Origin: Acetobacterium wieringae
GTDB lineage: Bacteria > Bacillota > Clostridia > Eubacteriales > Eubacteriaceae
Length of the DNA stretch: 64,000 nt
Assembly: GCF_001766835.1 (NCBI RefSeq)
Contig: NZ_LKEU01000009.1
Location: 27,736-91,735, forward strand
Direction: 5' to 3'
Within the stretch, counting starts at the first letter, position 1, and each line of letters starts with the position of its first letter. The notes below the pieces were generated by a model. That model saw only the letters and a program-made list of their open reading frames with translations. It made no database searches and was not told the DNA's origin. Position numbers and translations under genes: made by a program. This document shows positions 43,863-54,264 of the stretch, piece by piece.

Positions 43863-43871
43863 ATTATAACA
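43863..43871 (-). promoter_or_regulatory. Extended -10 promoter for the LiaF-like operon
   Basis: On the minus strand the sequence reads TGTTATAAT, a full extended -10, 30 bases before the ATG at 43833. No convincing -35 is present. Confidence 0.5.
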
Positions 43872-44092
43872 TGACTCTGAACGAAATAAAATTCATCGGC
43901 ACCGATTATAATTTAAAAATAAACTAAAACGATGTTATTTATAATTGACTAAATGAAAAGGGGTAGGTAAAATGGTAGAAAGACAAATGCGATAACATCA
44001 GAATCTTAAATAAGCTGGTTCATTTGGTGAGATTCACTGATTGTGTGCATTACTAAAAAAGCAAGATCGATTGCTAAGTGGAGGGAGACAAC

Positions 44093-44497
44093 ATGGGTTT
44101 AGAGAGTGTTTTATATAAATGTGACAAGGGTGTGGATCTCAAACAATTGCGGCTAAAGCCTTGGGCAGTGGCTTCAGAAGTGATGGGGCGGTTTAAAAAA
44201 ACTAATCAGATTCATCGCTGGTTTTTAGAGAACATTCAAAATGGCGTCGATGACGGCCGATTCTATGTGGTGGAGGAATATCAGTTTAAAAAGCTCTACA
44301 AATTGTGTACCACGGTGGAAAGCAATCATGATCGTGCTGAAGAATTATTACCGACGTTAAAGGGATTTGACATTGGGAGCGCCAAGTATGATGCTGTGTA
44401 TTTTGAGAATCTGAGTAAAGTACTCATTATTCTGGGACACATTAACAATACGTTTGACTTTGAAAAAAACGAGTTGGTATACAGCAGTTCCCATTAA
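44093..44497 (+). CDS. Hypothetical protein
   Basis: Small protein of 134 residues with no signal peptide or membrane helix. Its sequence (KPWAVASEVMGRFKKTNQIHRWFLENIQNG, YVVEEYQFKKLYKLC) suggests a mostly helical fold; I do not recognise a family. The reading frame extends to 44078, but ATG 44093 with GGAGGGAGAC upstream is the better start. It is monocistronic, with a terminator behind it. Confidence 0.75.
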   Translation: MGLESVLYKCDKGVDLKQLRLKPWAVASEVMGRFKKTNQIHRWFLENIQNGVDDGRFYVVEEYQFKKLYKLCTTVESNHDRAEELLPTLKGFDIGSAKYDAVYFENLSKVLIILGHINNTFDFEKNELVYSSSH

Positions 44498-44534
44498 AAA
44501 ACGAAAGAAAGATGTTATCTGATTATAAAAAACC

Positions 44535-44562
44535 AGCTGAATTTGTTTCAGCTCTTTTTTTT
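44535..44562 (+). terminator. Intrinsic terminator
   Basis: AGCTGAA pairs with TTCAGCT around a five-base loop and is followed by a C and eight T residues. Confidence 0.85.
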
Positions 44563-44684
44563 AAAAGAAGTTTAGGCCGTTTTTTGCTTTTGACTTAAAT
44601 TTAAATTAAGTTAATGTTTGGCTGAAAACTGACGATAATAGAGTAGTGGAATCACTTAGAATGTTTGTGAAAGTCAAATAATAA

Positions 44685-44713
44685 TTGTGATTTCGTAAAT
44701 TATCCGATATAAT
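44685..44713 (+). promoter_or_regulatory. Sigma-A promoter for the first chemoreceptor gene
   Basis: TTGTGA (44685-44690), 17-base spacer, TATAAT (44708-44713). It gives a leader of about 145 bases, which contains no riboswitch I recognise. The rest of the gap from 44563 to 44865 is AT-rich and shows nothing else. Confidence 0.6.
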
Positions 44714-44865
44714 ATTATTCGTGACCAAATGAGAATCTAAATCATGAAAGATAATCCTTGTCGTGTTTCTTACATGATGTGTCCTTTCCGGTTTGATCAC
44801 AGACTGGAACTGTGATGGGCAGTTAGATTAATTTTAAATGAGTATAAAATTTAAGGAGAAAGCGT

Positions 44866-47196
44866 ATGAAAAATCAAAAGAGTTTATTGTCAAAGATCCT
44901 GATGACAGTTGTCGTACCGGTAGCATTAGTATTTGGTGCTGTCGCAGGTATTGCTATGGTCATTACAAGTCAGAGCTTTGAGCAGTTCTCAGAGATTCAA
45001 AACAGCTTATTGCTGGTTTATGTAATCGGTTTAGCAGTGGTTATCGGCATCGTTGTTTTAGGGATGAAGGATTCGTCAAACAGAATAACCAATCTGGCTG
45101 AAGCCGCACAAAAAATAGCGGATGGAGATATTGATGTCAAATTGCGGTCGGGTGACGCTCAGGATCAGTTGAGTGCCATTTCAGAAGCCTTGTCCTTGGT
45201 TGTAGAGAATAATAAAATTTATGCAAAAATGGCTCAGAAAATGGCGACTGGAGATTTAACAGAGGATATTTCTTTAGTATCGGGTAATGACCTGTTGGGA
45301 AATGATTTGTTAGCGGCACAAAAGTCGATGACGAAACTGCTTGACTATCTTGTCTCAATGCCGGAATTAGTTGAAAAAAACGAGTATTTTGATCGTCGTA
45401 TCGAAGATAATCTGGCTGGTGATTATAAAAAAGCCATCACTCACGTGAATCAGGCCATGGCAATAGTTTCCACCAATATGGAATATTATTTAACCATTCT
45501 GGATGCCTTACCTTATCGGATTACAACAATTGACCAGAATATGAATATGGTTTTTGTTAATAAAATTCTCGAAGATCTTATGAAACTGACCGGGACAGCC
45601 AGTTCTCGGGAAGAGATTCGTGGGGTTCCGTGCAACTCCTGTAATCTGGAAATGTGCCACACCGAAGACTGTGGGGTTAAAGCGTTAAACGCTGGTGGTG
45701 AGCGACTCAATGAGCTGGGTTATTCTGAGCATCGTTTTGAATTCCGTGATCGACATTATCGTATGGATACCATGAATCTGATCAATCGAAAAGGCGAGAA
45801 GATTGGTTATGTGGATGTCTCCCATGATATCACTCCGGTTATGAGTGTGAATAATTATCGTAGCGATGCGGTCATGCGACTGGCTGAAAATCTTCATCGT
45901 TTATCTGAAGGTAATCTGGATTTGGATTTACAGGTCGATGAACCAGGACAGTACACCAGCGAAGTTTATGAGCAGTTTAAGGCAATTGGGGATAGCCTGG
46001 CAGAGGTGAAAGGCACCATTGGCAATCTGATTGATGATGCCAGCAAACTGACCCATGCTGCAATTGAAGGACAGCTGGGTACCCGGGCGGATGAGACAAA
46101 GTTTGATGGCTCATGGCAGGAATTGATCAGCGGGATGAATGGTATCCTTGGTGAAATATCAAAGCCGCTTCAAGAGGTTTCGGTAGTGATGGATCAGATT
46201 TCAAGCGGCAACCTGAAAGCAACGGTAAAAGGCTCTTACCAAGGAAGTTTTGAGGAGCTTAAGGAGTCAGTCAATTCAATGGGGGCGGGATTCAAGGAAA
46301 TTGTTGGGGAAATATCGACGGTTACCGAGGCGATTGGCAAAGGCAATCTTAACCTGGACAATGTCAGTGATTTCGGCGGTGATTTTAGTATAATTTCGGA
46401 TGCCCTCAATACCATTATTGGAACCTTGAACTCGTTGTTGGGTGACATTAATCATGCCGCAGAGCAGGTTAATGCCGGGGCCAACCAGGTATCCGACAGC
46501 AGTCAGGCGCTGGCCCAGGGATCCACCGAGCAGGCCAGCTCGATTCAGGAACTGACGGCCTCGATTACGGAGATTGCCGATCAAACCAAGAATAACGCCG
46601 TCAATGCCAATAAAGCCAGAGAACTGGCCACCGATGTGATGGGAAATGCCGACAAAGGTAACCATCAAATGACGGAAATGCAGCAGTCGATGGTGGAGAT
46701 CAACAAGTCGTCTGAAGATATCTCCAAGATTATCAAGGTCATTGATGATATTGCCTTCCAGACCAATATTCTGGCCCTGAATGCGGCAGTGGAAGCGGCT
46801 CGGGCCGGACAGCACGGAAAAGGTTTTGCGGTGGTGGCCGAAGAAGTTCGGACGCTGGCTGCCCGCAGTGCCGATGCCGCCAAAGAAACAACTGGCTTAA
46901 TTGAAGGCTCCATCAGCAAGGTGGCTGAAGGTACCAAAATTGCTGATGAAACCGCCAGCGCTCTGGATGAAATCGTGGCTGGAATTGCCCAGGTCAATGA
47001 TTTGATCGGTAACATCGCCGAAGCATCCAACGAACAGGCCACTGGCATTGCTCAGATTAACATGGGCGTTGAACAGGTTGCCCAGGTTGTCCAGCAGAAC
47101 TCGGCCACGGCAGAAGAAAGTGCAGCAGCCAGCGAAGAGCTTTCTGGCCAGTCGATTCTGTTAAAACAGATGATTGACCAGTTTCAGTTGCGATAA
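44866..47196 (+). CDS. Methyl-accepting chemotaxis protein with internal Cys-rich PAS domain (1)
   Basis: Chemoreceptor of 776 residues. Two membrane helices (about 13-33 and 47-66) are separated by only about 13 residues, so there is no real external ligand domain. A HAMP follows, then a cytosolic PAS-like domain (about 205-330) with the Cys cluster [14 protein letters not shown], further HAMP-like helices, and a signalling domain. The CheA/CheW tip [23 protein letters not shown] is intact. The receptor probably senses an internal or redox signal through the PAS domain; the Cys set could hold an Fe-S cluster, heme or a disulfide switch. The C-terminal 268 residues are identical to those of the next gene. 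Confidence 0.93.
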   Translation: MKNQKSLLSKILMTVVVPVALVFGAVAGIAMVITSQSFEQFSEIQNSLLLVYVIGLAVVIGIVVLGMKDSSNRITNLAEAAQKIADGDIDVKLRSGDAQDQLSAISEALSLVVENNKIYAKMAQKMATGDLTEDISLVSGNDLLGNDLLAAQKSMTKLLDYLVSMPELVEKNEYFDRRIEDNLAGDYKKAITHVNQAMAIVSTNMEYYLTILDALPYRITTIDQNMNMVFVNKILEDLMKLTGTASSREEIRGVPCNSCNLEMCHTEDCGVKALNAGGERLNELGYSEHRFEFRDRHYRMDTMNLINRKGEKIGYVDVSHDITPVMSVNNYRSDAVMRLAENLHRLSEGNLDLDLQVDEPGQYTSEVYEQFKAIGDSLAEVKGTIGNLIDDASKLTHAAIEGQLGTRADETKFDGSWQELISGMNGILGEISKPLQEVSVVMDQISSGNLKATVKGSYQGSFEELKESVNSMGAGFKEIVGEISTVTEAIGKGNLNLDNVSDFGGDFSIISDALNTIIGTLNSLLGDINHAAEQVNAGANQVSDSSQALAQGSTEQASSIQELTASITEIADQTKNNAVNANKARELATDVMGNADKGNHQMTEMQQSMVEINKSSEDISKIIKVIDDIAFQTNILALNAAVEAARAGQHGKGFAVVAEEVRTLAARSADAAKETTGLIEGSISKVAEGTKIADETASALDEIVAGIAQVNDLIGNIAEASNEQATGIAQINMGVEQVAQVVQQNSATAEESAAASEELSGQSILLKQMIDQFQLR
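46393..47196 (+). repeat. 804-bp direct repeat, copy 1 (MCP signalling domain)
   Basis: Matches 48997-49800 at a constant offset of 2604 bases, with only scattered, synonymous differences (for example CGGACGCTG against CGGACACTG). The boundary is sharp at ATTTCGGATGCC. This pattern indicates recent gene conversion or duplication. Confidence 0.93.
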
Positions 47197-47223
47197 ATGA
47201 CCAAATAATAACTATTTAATTGG

Positions 47224-47258
47224 AAATGACGTTAGGAAATGCTGCTAACGTCATTTTT
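47224..47258 (+). terminator. Intrinsic terminator after the first chemoreceptor gene
   Basis: AAATGACGTTAG pairs perfectly with CTAACGTCATTT around a nine-base loop, followed by T residues. Confidence 0.88.
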
Positions 47259-47311
47259 AATTGTGTTTAATACAAAGCTGATAGAACATTTTAAAGAAAC
47301 AAAAATTGAAG

Positions 47312-47340
47312 TTGAGTTTACGAGAAATTTCATATATAAT
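47312..47340 (+). promoter_or_regulatory. Sigma-A promoter for the second chemoreceptor gene
   Basis: TTGAGT (47312-47317), 17-base spacer, TATAAT (47335-47340), about 150 bases before the ATG at 47491. Confidence 0.6.
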
Positions 47341-47490
47341 GAAACCAATTTTTAAATGATGCTGGCTGAATACCTGGGCTGTGAAGAGTAACAGCAACGA
47401 TTGCAAGATTGTTTTATGGGTATAATCTTTCCAGGAAACGTGGTGAAGACGAATTACTTATTTGAAAATTGTTAATCATAGGAGGATAGG

Positions 47491-49800
47491 ATGGGACAAA
47501 AAAAGAGTTTGCTGTCAAAAATTATTCAGACGGTAGTTCTACCGGCGATCCTGATTTTTGGTATAACGGCGGGCATAGCGATGACCGTTGCCAGTCAGAG
47601 TTTGCCACGGTTTGCAGATGTTCAAAATAGTCTGGTAGTAATTTTCGCAATTGGTATCGCCGTCATGGTTGGCGTGAGTGTCCTTAGCGTAAAGGGGCTT
47701 TCAGACCGGTTAACCAGTTTGACTGAAACAGCCAATCAGCTGGCTAGTGGTGATATGGCAGCAGCGATCAAAGCAGAAAACGCCCAGGATCAGTTGGGAG
47801 AAGTGGCGGAAGCACTTTTTGAGATTGCTGACAAAATGAAGTTGCATTCAGAAATGACAGAAAAATTGGCTCAGGGCGAATTGTCGGAACCGGTTATTCT
47901 GTCATCGGATCAAGATATCATTGGGAACAACCTGTTGACAATCCAGTCGACCATGAAGATGCTAAATGACTATCTGATGCAGCTCCCCGAACTGGTGGAA
48001 AATGAGACCGACCAGGAAGACTATCAGACGCCTGAAATGATGGGCGATTATAATAAAGGGATCAAACATGTCAATCGGGCTATACAAACCCTGGCTGACA
48101 AACGTGATTTCTTTCAGGCGATTCTGGATGCCATGCCATACCGGATTACCGTTGTCGATACGGACTTGAAATGGACATTTATTAATAAAACGCTTCAGGA
48201 TCTGAGAATTGCGACCGGGAGAGAGGGGAGTCGGGAATCACTTTATGGTGATGACTGTTGTAAATCGAATCTGGATATGTGTAAAAACGAGGATTGCGGT
48301 GTAAAAGCATACCGCAAAACTGGGAGGATTGAGTTTCCCTTTGAATATCGCGGCGGGCATTATCGAATGGATACAACACCAATTATCGACAAAAAGGGTC
48401 AGACCATTGGTTATGTAGAAACGTCATTTAACACGACGGGAACCATGAGTGCGAATAAATATGCTGAAGTCGAAATCAACCGCCTGGCTGAAAATTTACA
48501 ACGCTTATCAGCAGGGAATCTTGATTTTGATATGAATATTCAGGAACCCGATGAGTATACCAGTGAGATTTATGAGCAGTTCAGTGCGATTGAAACTAAT
48601 CTGCGTGAGGTTAAAAAATCCATTGATAACCTGATTGGTGATGCCATCATTCTAACCACCGCGGCCATGCAGGGCGATCTTGACGTTCGGGCTGATGAAA
48701 CCAAGTTCAGTGGTTCATGGAACGAACTGATTGGCGGAATGAATGGCATACTTGCGGTAATGGCCAGACCGATGGAAGAGGTCGCAACGGTAATGGATGC
48801 GATTGCCAAAGGCAATCTGGATGTGACTGTTGATGGCTATTACCAGGGGAGTTTTGATGTACTAAAACAAGCGGTCAACGAAATGGGCAGTAATTTTAAA
48901 ACGATCGTCACCGAAATAGCCACGGTTACTGGAGAAATCAGCAATGGTAATCTGAACCTGGATCATGTCAGTGCCTTTGGCGGCGATTTCAATGCGATTT
49001 CGGATGCCCTCAATACCATTATTGGAACCTTGAACTCGTTGTTGGGTGACATTAATCATGCCGCAGAGCAGGTTAATGCCGGGGCCAACCAGGTATCCGA
49101 CAGCAGTCAGGCGCTGGCCCAGGGATCCACCGAGCAGGCCAGCTCGATTCAGGAACTGACGGCCTCGATTACGGAGATTGCCGATCAAACCAAGAATAAC
49201 GCCGTCAATGCCAATAAAGCCAGAGAACTGGCCACCGATGTGATGGGAAATGCCGACAAAGGTAACCATCAAATGACGGAAATGCAGCAGTCGATGGTGG
49301 AGATCAACAAGTCGTCTGAAGATATCTCCAAGATTATTAAGGTCATTGATGATATTGCCTTCCAGACCAATATTCTGGCCCTGAATGCGGCAGTGGAAGC
49401 GGCTCGGGCCGGACAGCACGGAAAAGGTTTTGCGGTGGTGGCCGAAGAAGTTCGGACACTGGCTGCCCGCAGTGCCGATGCCGCCAAAGAAACAACCGGC
49501 TTAATTGAAGGCTCCATCAGCAAGGTGGCTGAAGGTACCAAAATTGCTGATGAAACCGCCAGTGCCCTGGATGAAATTGTGGCCGGAATTGCCCAGGTCA
49601 ATGATTTGATCGGTAACATCGCCGAAGCATCCAACGAACAGGCTACTGGCATTGCTCAGATTAACATGGGCGTTGAACAGGTTGCTCAGGTTGTCCAGCA
49701 GAACTCGGCTACAGCAGAAGAAAGTGCAGCCGCCAGCGAAGAGCTTTCCGGCCAGTCGATTCTGTTAAAACAGATGATTGATCAGTTCCAGTTGCGATAG
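47491..49800 (+). CDS. Methyl-accepting chemotaxis protein with internal Cys-rich PAS domain (2)
   Basis: Chemoreceptor of 769 residues with the same design as its neighbour: two close membrane helices, HAMP, PAS-like domain (about 205-325) with Cys residues in [20 protein letters not shown]-like repeats and an intact signalling tip. Three of the four Cys of the neighbour's motif are kept in register; the second is Ser, with an extra Cys two residues before it. The N-terminal 500 residues have clearly diverged while the C-terminal 268 are identical. This fits a receptor pair with different inputs and the same output. It has an AGGAGGAT ribosome binding site and its own promoter and terminator. 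Confidence 0.93.
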   Translation: MGQKKSLLSKIIQTVVLPAILIFGITAGIAMTVASQSLPRFADVQNSLVVIFAIGIAVMVGVSVLSVKGLSDRLTSLTETANQLASGDMAAAIKAENAQDQLGEVAEALFEIADKMKLHSEMTEKLAQGELSEPVILSSDQDIIGNNLLTIQSTMKMLNDYLMQLPELVENETDQEDYQTPEMMGDYNKGIKHVNRAIQTLADKRDFFQAILDAMPYRITVVDTDLKWTFINKTLQDLRIATGREGSRESLYGDDCCKSNLDMCKNEDCGVKAYRKTGRIEFPFEYRGGHYRMDTTPIIDKKGQTIGYVETSFNTTGTMSANKYAEVEINRLAENLQRLSAGNLDFDMNIQEPDEYTSEIYEQFSAIETNLREVKKSIDNLIGDAIILTTAAMQGDLDVRADETKFSGSWNELIGGMNGILAVMARPMEEVATVMDAIAKGNLDVTVDGYYQGSFDVLKQAVNEMGSNFKTIVTEIATVTGEISNGNLNLDHVSAFGGDFNAISDALNTIIGTLNSLLGDINHAAEQVNAGANQVSDSSQALAQGSTEQASSIQELTASITEIADQTKNNAVNANKARELATDVMGNADKGNHQMTEMQQSMVEINKSSEDISKIIKVIDDIAFQTNILALNAAVEAARAGQHGKGFAVVAEEVRTLAARSADAAKETTGLIEGSISKVAEGTKIADETASALDEIVAGIAQVNDLIGNIAEASNEQATGIAQINMGVEQVAQVVQQNSATAEESAAASEELSGQSILLKQMIDQFQLR
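48997..49800 (+). repeat. 804-bp direct repeat, copy 2 (MCP signalling domain)
   Basis: Second copy of the segment at 46393-47196, ending exactly at the stop codon. The DNA beyond both copies is unrelated, so the conserved unit coincides with the coding sequence of the signalling domain. Confidence 0.93.
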
Positions 49801-49850
49801 ATCAATTAACGGATGATTAATTAGAATAAACCCTTAAGTAGTAACCAAAT

Positions 49851-49886
49851 GCACCGTAGACAAAATGCGTCTATGGTGTATTTTTA
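49851..49886 (+). terminator. Intrinsic terminator after the second chemoreceptor gene
   Basis: GCACCGTAGAC pairs with GTCTATGGTGT (one G-T pair and a terminal mismatch), followed by a T run. Confidence 0.8.
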
Positions 49887-49996
49887 TTTGCAAAACTTGC
49901 GTAATTTCAAACAAGTTGGATATTAATATAAAAAAGGTTTAACTAAAAAGAGACTGTTGATTTTCTTTGCATTCAAAATTGGAAAGGTGGCAGGAT

Positions 49997-52462
49997 ATGA
50001 AAATCCATGATCAGTATCGGGTACCCATAGATAAACAAAAAAAAGTCTGCAACGAAGAAGAATTGAAATTCTGCAATTCGACCCTGGACGTATCGCCCCT
50101 GGATGCGATTGCCGGACAGGAACGGGCAGTAAAGTCCATGGAATTTGGTATTGCCATGGACGATGATGGATATCATATTTTTGTAGTTGGTCCATCTGGA
50201 ACGGGAAAAAGCGAGTATACCAATGATGTCGTTAATCGGGCAGCAGCCCTACGCCCGGTTCCTGATGACTGGTGTTATATTTACAATTTCAGCAATAAGG
50301 ACAAACCATTGGCGGTTTCACTGCCACCAGGGAGTGGCCGGATCTTTCAGAAGGATATGGACAAGCTGATCCTTGAACTTAAAAATGCTATTCGGAAAAA
50401 TTTTGAAAGTACCGATTATGAACTCAAAAAAGATCGGATCTTTAACACCTATCAGCTTAAAATGGAAGAACTGGTGATGATCATCAACCAGAAAGCATTT
50501 GAGGATGGCTTTGGTGTCAAAACGGTGGGGATGAAATTTGTGTTTATTCCACTTTACGATGGCCGCCCGTATCAACCTGAAGAGTATAGTAATCTGAGTG
50601 ATGAACAGCGCAATATAATAAATGAAAAGCGTTATCTATTGGTCAAAAAGTTGGAACGAATATTGGCAGATGGTCAACAGGCCGAAAAAAAAATGACTGC
50701 TCAAATTATTGAGCTGACCAGAGAAACGGTCTATCGTGGGGCTGAGCCACTAATTGTTACATTAAAGGAAAAATATCAGGCGTCCTCACGAATTGTTGAG
50801 TATCTTGATAATGTTTTACATGATGTGGCAGATCGATATGGTATTTTTACCAATCAGGAAACGCTTCCTGCCAATCATCAGTCGGATGAATCAAATCATC
50901 AGGAGAGCGATGGTGACAGTCCAGTTACATTCACTGGATTTACCGGTCAGGGTGAAACAGATCCATATAGCCGATATCGCATCAATTTATTTATCAATAA
51001 TGAAAATTTGCAAGGGGCACCAGTTATTACGGAGCCGAATCCATATTATTACAATATCTTTGGAAAAATTGAGTATAAAAGCCAGCTATTTCTGGTTAAT
51101 ACCGATTTTACCATGGTGAAACCTGGAGCCGTTCATCTGGCCAACGGAGGGTATCTGGTTTTGCAGGCAAAAGATTTACTGACTGATCCCTTTGTCTGGA
51201 ATGTTTTAAAAAAAATGCTCCGGAACAGAGCTGCAGTAGTTGAAAATATTGGGGAGCAATATCGAACTGTTCCGACGGTTACGTTAAAACCGGAAGCAAT
51301 TCCACTCAACATTAAGGTCATTCTCATTGGTAGTCCGCTTTACTATCTGATTCTTTCCAGCGATGAGGATTTCCGGGAGCTTTTTAAGGTGAAAGTCGAT
51401 TTCGATTCAGAAATGCCTCGTAGTCAGGAGAATATTCGTAAGTATGTTTCCTTTGTCAGTGGAATTTGCGAGGAAAAAGATGTTCATTGTTTTGATCAGA
51501 CCGGTTTGGCAGGTATCATTGAATACGGATCACGACTGGCGGGAAGCCAGAAAAAATTGTCAACCCGATTTGGTGATGTCCGGGAGGTTATCTATGAATC
51601 CATTGCCCGGGCAAAATCAGACGGCAGCGAGACAGTGCGCATGGTCCATGTGAAAAAGGCCATCAATGATCGTAACTATCGGTTTAACAGGTTAGAAGAA
51701 AAAATTCAAGAAGAGATTGCGGATCGACGAATTATCATTGACACTACGGGAATAACAGTGGGTCAGATTAATGGATTGTTTATCATTCAGACCGGTGGTT
51801 ATACATTTGGGCTACCTTCCCGGATTACAGCAATTACTCATGTGGGGCATGGTGGGGTCGTGAACATCGAACGGGAAACCGAAATGAGCGGTAATATTCA
51901 CTCCAAGGGCGTATTGACTCTAGCCGGATATCTTGGCGGGAAGTTTGCTCAAGATAAGCCACTGGGATTGACAGCCCAGATTACTTTTGAACAATTATAC
52001 GATGGCGTCGAGGGGGACAGTGCCTCCAGTGCCGAGCTCTATGCGATCATATCAAGTTTAGCTGGGGTTGGTATCCGACAGTGCCTTGCTGTTACCGGTT
52101 CGGTTGATCAACGCGGTGAAATCCAGCCCATTGGGGGTGTCAATGAAAAAATCGAAGGTTTTTTTGATGTTTGTCAGGCGGCTGGACTAACCGGAGACCA
52201 GGGTGTAATAATTCCTGCCAGCAATACCATTAATCTGATGTTAAAAGATGAGGTAATCGAGGCAGTTAATCAGGGACGCTTCAACATTTATGCCATCAAC
52301 CATATCGAAGAGGGGTTGGAAATTCTGACGGGTATTCCAGCAGGAAAAATGGATGCAGATGGAAACTATCCGGATGGGAGTATCTATGATTGTGTCAATA
52401 AAAAACTCCAGGGATTTAACACCGCATTGGAAAGTGTTGCAAGAAAAAATGCGGGCTTGTAA
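49997..52462 (+). CDS. Lon-like ATP-dependent protease (COG1067, AAA_32 type)
   Basis: Protease of 821 residues with an N-terminal ATPase region (Walker A GPSGTGKS, about residue 68) interrupted by a helical insertion, and a C-terminal Lon serine-lysine protease domain. The catalytic Ser is in EGDSASSAEL and the Lys in GGVNEKIEGFF. It differs from LonA by lacking the LAN domain and by the long insertion that includes an acidic, Gln/Ser-rich stretch. The frame extends upstream to 49967; ATG 49997 has AAAGGTGGCAGGAT before it. Substrates are unknown. Confidence 0.9.
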   Translation: MKIHDQYRVPIDKQKKVCNEEELKFCNSTLDVSPLDAIAGQERAVKSMEFGIAMDDDGYHIFVVGPSGTGKSEYTNDVVNRAAALRPVPDDWCYIYNFSNKDKPLAVSLPPGSGRIFQKDMDKLILELKNAIRKNFESTDYELKKDRIFNTYQLKMEELVMIINQKAFEDGFGVKTVGMKFVFIPLYDGRPYQPEEYSNLSDEQRNIINEKRYLLVKKLERILADGQQAEKKMTAQIIELTRETVYRGAEPLIVTLKEKYQASSRIVEYLDNVLHDVADRYGIFTNQETLPANHQSDESNHQESDGDSPVTFTGFTGQGETDPYSRYRINLFINNENLQGAPVITEPNPYYYNIFGKIEYKSQLFLVNTDFTMVKPGAVHLANGGYLVLQAKDLLTDPFVWNVLKKMLRNRAAVVENIGEQYRTVPTVTLKPEAIPLNIKVILIGSPLYYLILSSDEDFRELFKVKVDFDSEMPRSQENIRKYVSFVSGICEEKDVHCFDQTGLAGIIEYGSRLAGSQKKLSTRFGDVREVIYESIARAKSDGSETVRMVHVKKAINDRNYRFNRLEEKIQEEIADRRIIIDTTGITVGQINGLFIIQTGGYTFGLPSRITAITHVGHGGVVNIERETEMSGNIHSKGVLTLAGYLGGKFAQDKPLGLTAQITFEQLYDGVEGDSASSAELYAIISSLAGVGIRQCLAVTGSVDQRGEIQPIGGVNEKIEGFFDVCQAAGLTGDQGVIIPASNTINLMLKDEVIEAVNQGRFNIYAINHIEEGLEILTGIPAGKMDADGNYPDGSIYDCVNKKLQGFNTALESVARKNAGL

Positions 52463-52531
52463 ATAGAGTTTTTAATCTTATAAAAAATGTGACCTGCTTG
52501 AATTGGAAATTACACGAACAGGAGTAAGAAA

Positions 52532-54169
52532 ATGAAAATTAAATTTTTAGGAGCGGCGATGTCTGTCACTGGTTCATGTCATCTGGTGACCACCGATCAC
52601 AGTAAATTTCTCCTGGACTGCGGTTTGTTTCAGGGGAGTGAAGCACTGGAAGAATTAAACTATCAGGCCTTTGATTTTGATCCGGCTGAGATTGATTTTA
52701 TACTATTAAGTCATGCTCATGTGGATCATTGCGGCCGGATTCCGTTGCTGGTTAAACAGGGATTTACCGGGAAAATTTACTGTACCGGGGCAACCGCCGA
52801 AATAGCCGATATAATGCTTCAGGACAGCGGCAATATTCACGAAATGGATGCGAAATGGATAAATAAACGAACAAGCCGTTCCGGACAACGACAGGTTCAA
52901 CCGCTGTACACCGAGGAAGATGCGGCCCGCTGCTCGCAGTATTTTTTTCCGGTAGCATATGGGCAATGTTTTGAGATCAATTCCCGAATCAAGATTCGAC
53001 TCAATGAAGCTGGCCATATATTGGGTGCTGCCATCATCGAAATGTGGATTGAGGACAGTGGAAAAACCACCAAGCTGGTTTACTCCGGAGATATTGGAGC
53101 CGTTAACCAGCGAATGCTCAATGATCCGACCCTGATTGCAGCGGCAGATTATCTGATCATGGAAACGACTTACGGTGATCGTGCCCATGAAACGCAACAG
53201 GAAAGTGGCAAGCGGTTCCTTGAAATTATTTTTAAAACAGTTGCCCGGGGTGGCACGGTGGTAGTACCGGCCTTTGCCTTGGGGCGAACCCAGGATCTGA
53301 TTCATGAACTGGAACTGTTTTATGACCATCATGAGTTTCATCAGAATCAGTTGGACAAGGTAAACGTCTATGTTGACAGCCCTTTGGCCACTGATGCCAC
53401 GGCCATTTTCCGGAAAAATGCCCATTATTTCAATGATGCAATCAAAGAGCGGATCAAAAATGGCGAGGAACTTTTTTATTTCAGAAATCTCAATTTTACA
53501 AAGAGCATCGATCAGTCCAAGGCCCTCAATGAGAATGCTTCACCGAAGGTCATTATTTCTTCCAGCGGAATGGCTGATGCTGGTCGGGTTCGACATCATC
53601 TGAAACACTATCTCTGGAAACCGAAATCCAGCATTATTTTTGTCGGCTATCAGGCAGAAGGCACCACCGGACGGGCAATTATCAGTGGTGAAAAGTACGT
53701 TCGCATTCTCCGTGAACGTATTCATGTCAGTGCCGAAATATATTTTCTGGAAGGATTCTCAGCCCATGCCGATAAAAATGATCTGCTGAAGTGGCTGTCA
53801 GGATTTAAAGAGAAACCTAAAAAAATATTCCTGGTGCACGGGGAAGAAGAAGCAAAAAAAACCTTTGCCAATACAGTAAAAAGAATTTTGGGTTTTGACT
53901 GTACGGTGGTTGAGGATGTATCCGAATACAGCCTGGATGACGATGCTTTGACGGTGGACGGAATCAAAGAACGGATTGATTTAAAAAATCAGATCAATAA
54001 ACTAAAGGATAATCTGGGCGACATCCATGATGAACTGGATAATTTGCTGGCTATTCCTGGGGTAGCGATGAGTGAGGCATTTCCAGATGAAAAAGTGGAA
54101 GACCTCGAGGCTCTGACTAGAGATCTTAAAAAAACTTGCGAAGAATTAAAAATCATGATTAAAAATTAA
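52532..54169 (+). CDS. Beta-CASP metallo-beta-lactamase protein (RNA-processing exonuclease family)
   Basis: Protein of 545 residues in the Ysh1/CPSF-like COG1236 group. The metal-binding motif is LLSHAHVDHCGRIP, with further ligands in EAGHILGAA and YSGDIG. The beta-CASP insertion carries the ETTYGDR and PAFALGRTQ segments, and the C-terminal FSAHADKNDLLKWL and VHGEEEAKKTF complete the family pattern. A C-terminal coiled tail (about 490-545) is extra. It likely cleaves RNA. It lies 69 bp after the Lon-like gene with an AGGAGTAAG ribosome binding site and may be co-transcribed with it. Confidence 0.93.
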   Translation: MKIKFLGAAMSVTGSCHLVTTDHSKFLLDCGLFQGSEALEELNYQAFDFDPAEIDFILLSHAHVDHCGRIPLLVKQGFTGKIYCTGATAEIADIMLQDSGNIHEMDAKWINKRTSRSGQRQVQPLYTEEDAARCSQYFFPVAYGQCFEINSRIKIRLNEAGHILGAAIIEMWIEDSGKTTKLVYSGDIGAVNQRMLNDPTLIAAADYLIMETTYGDRAHETQQESGKRFLEIIFKTVARGGTVVVPAFALGRTQDLIHELELFYDHHEFHQNQLDKVNVYVDSPLATDATAIFRKNAHYFNDAIKERIKNGEELFYFRNLNFTKSIDQSKALNENASPKVIISSSGMADAGRVRHHLKHYLWKPKSSIIFVGYQAEGTTGRAIISGEKYVRILRERIHVSAEIYFLEGFSAHADKNDLLKWLSGFKEKPKKIFLVHGEEEAKKTFANTVKRILGFDCTVVEDVSEYSLDDDALTVDGIKERIDLKNQINKLKDNLGDIHDELDNLLAIPGVAMSEAFPDEKVEDLEALTRDLKKTCEELKIMIKN

Positions 54170-54187
54170 CATAATTTGATTAAACCA

Positions 54188-54224
54188 GAAAACCCCTGCC
54201 AACTTGACGTTTGCAGGGGTTTTC
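54188..54224 (+). terminator. Intrinsic terminator after the beta-CASP gene
   Basis: GAAAACCCCTGC is a perfect inverted repeat of GCAGGGGTTTTC, with T residues inside the right arm. Confidence 0.85.
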
Positions 54225-54264
54225 GATAGAATGGGAAAAATAGTGTTTTAAAGGAGTTAGAGCC

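Noticed and set aside
46276..47048. Long minus-strand reading frames inside the chemoreceptor signalling domain, repeated at 48862-49652
   Set aside because: They recur only because the coding DNA is duplicated; the plus-strand protein is a standard chemoreceptor domain.
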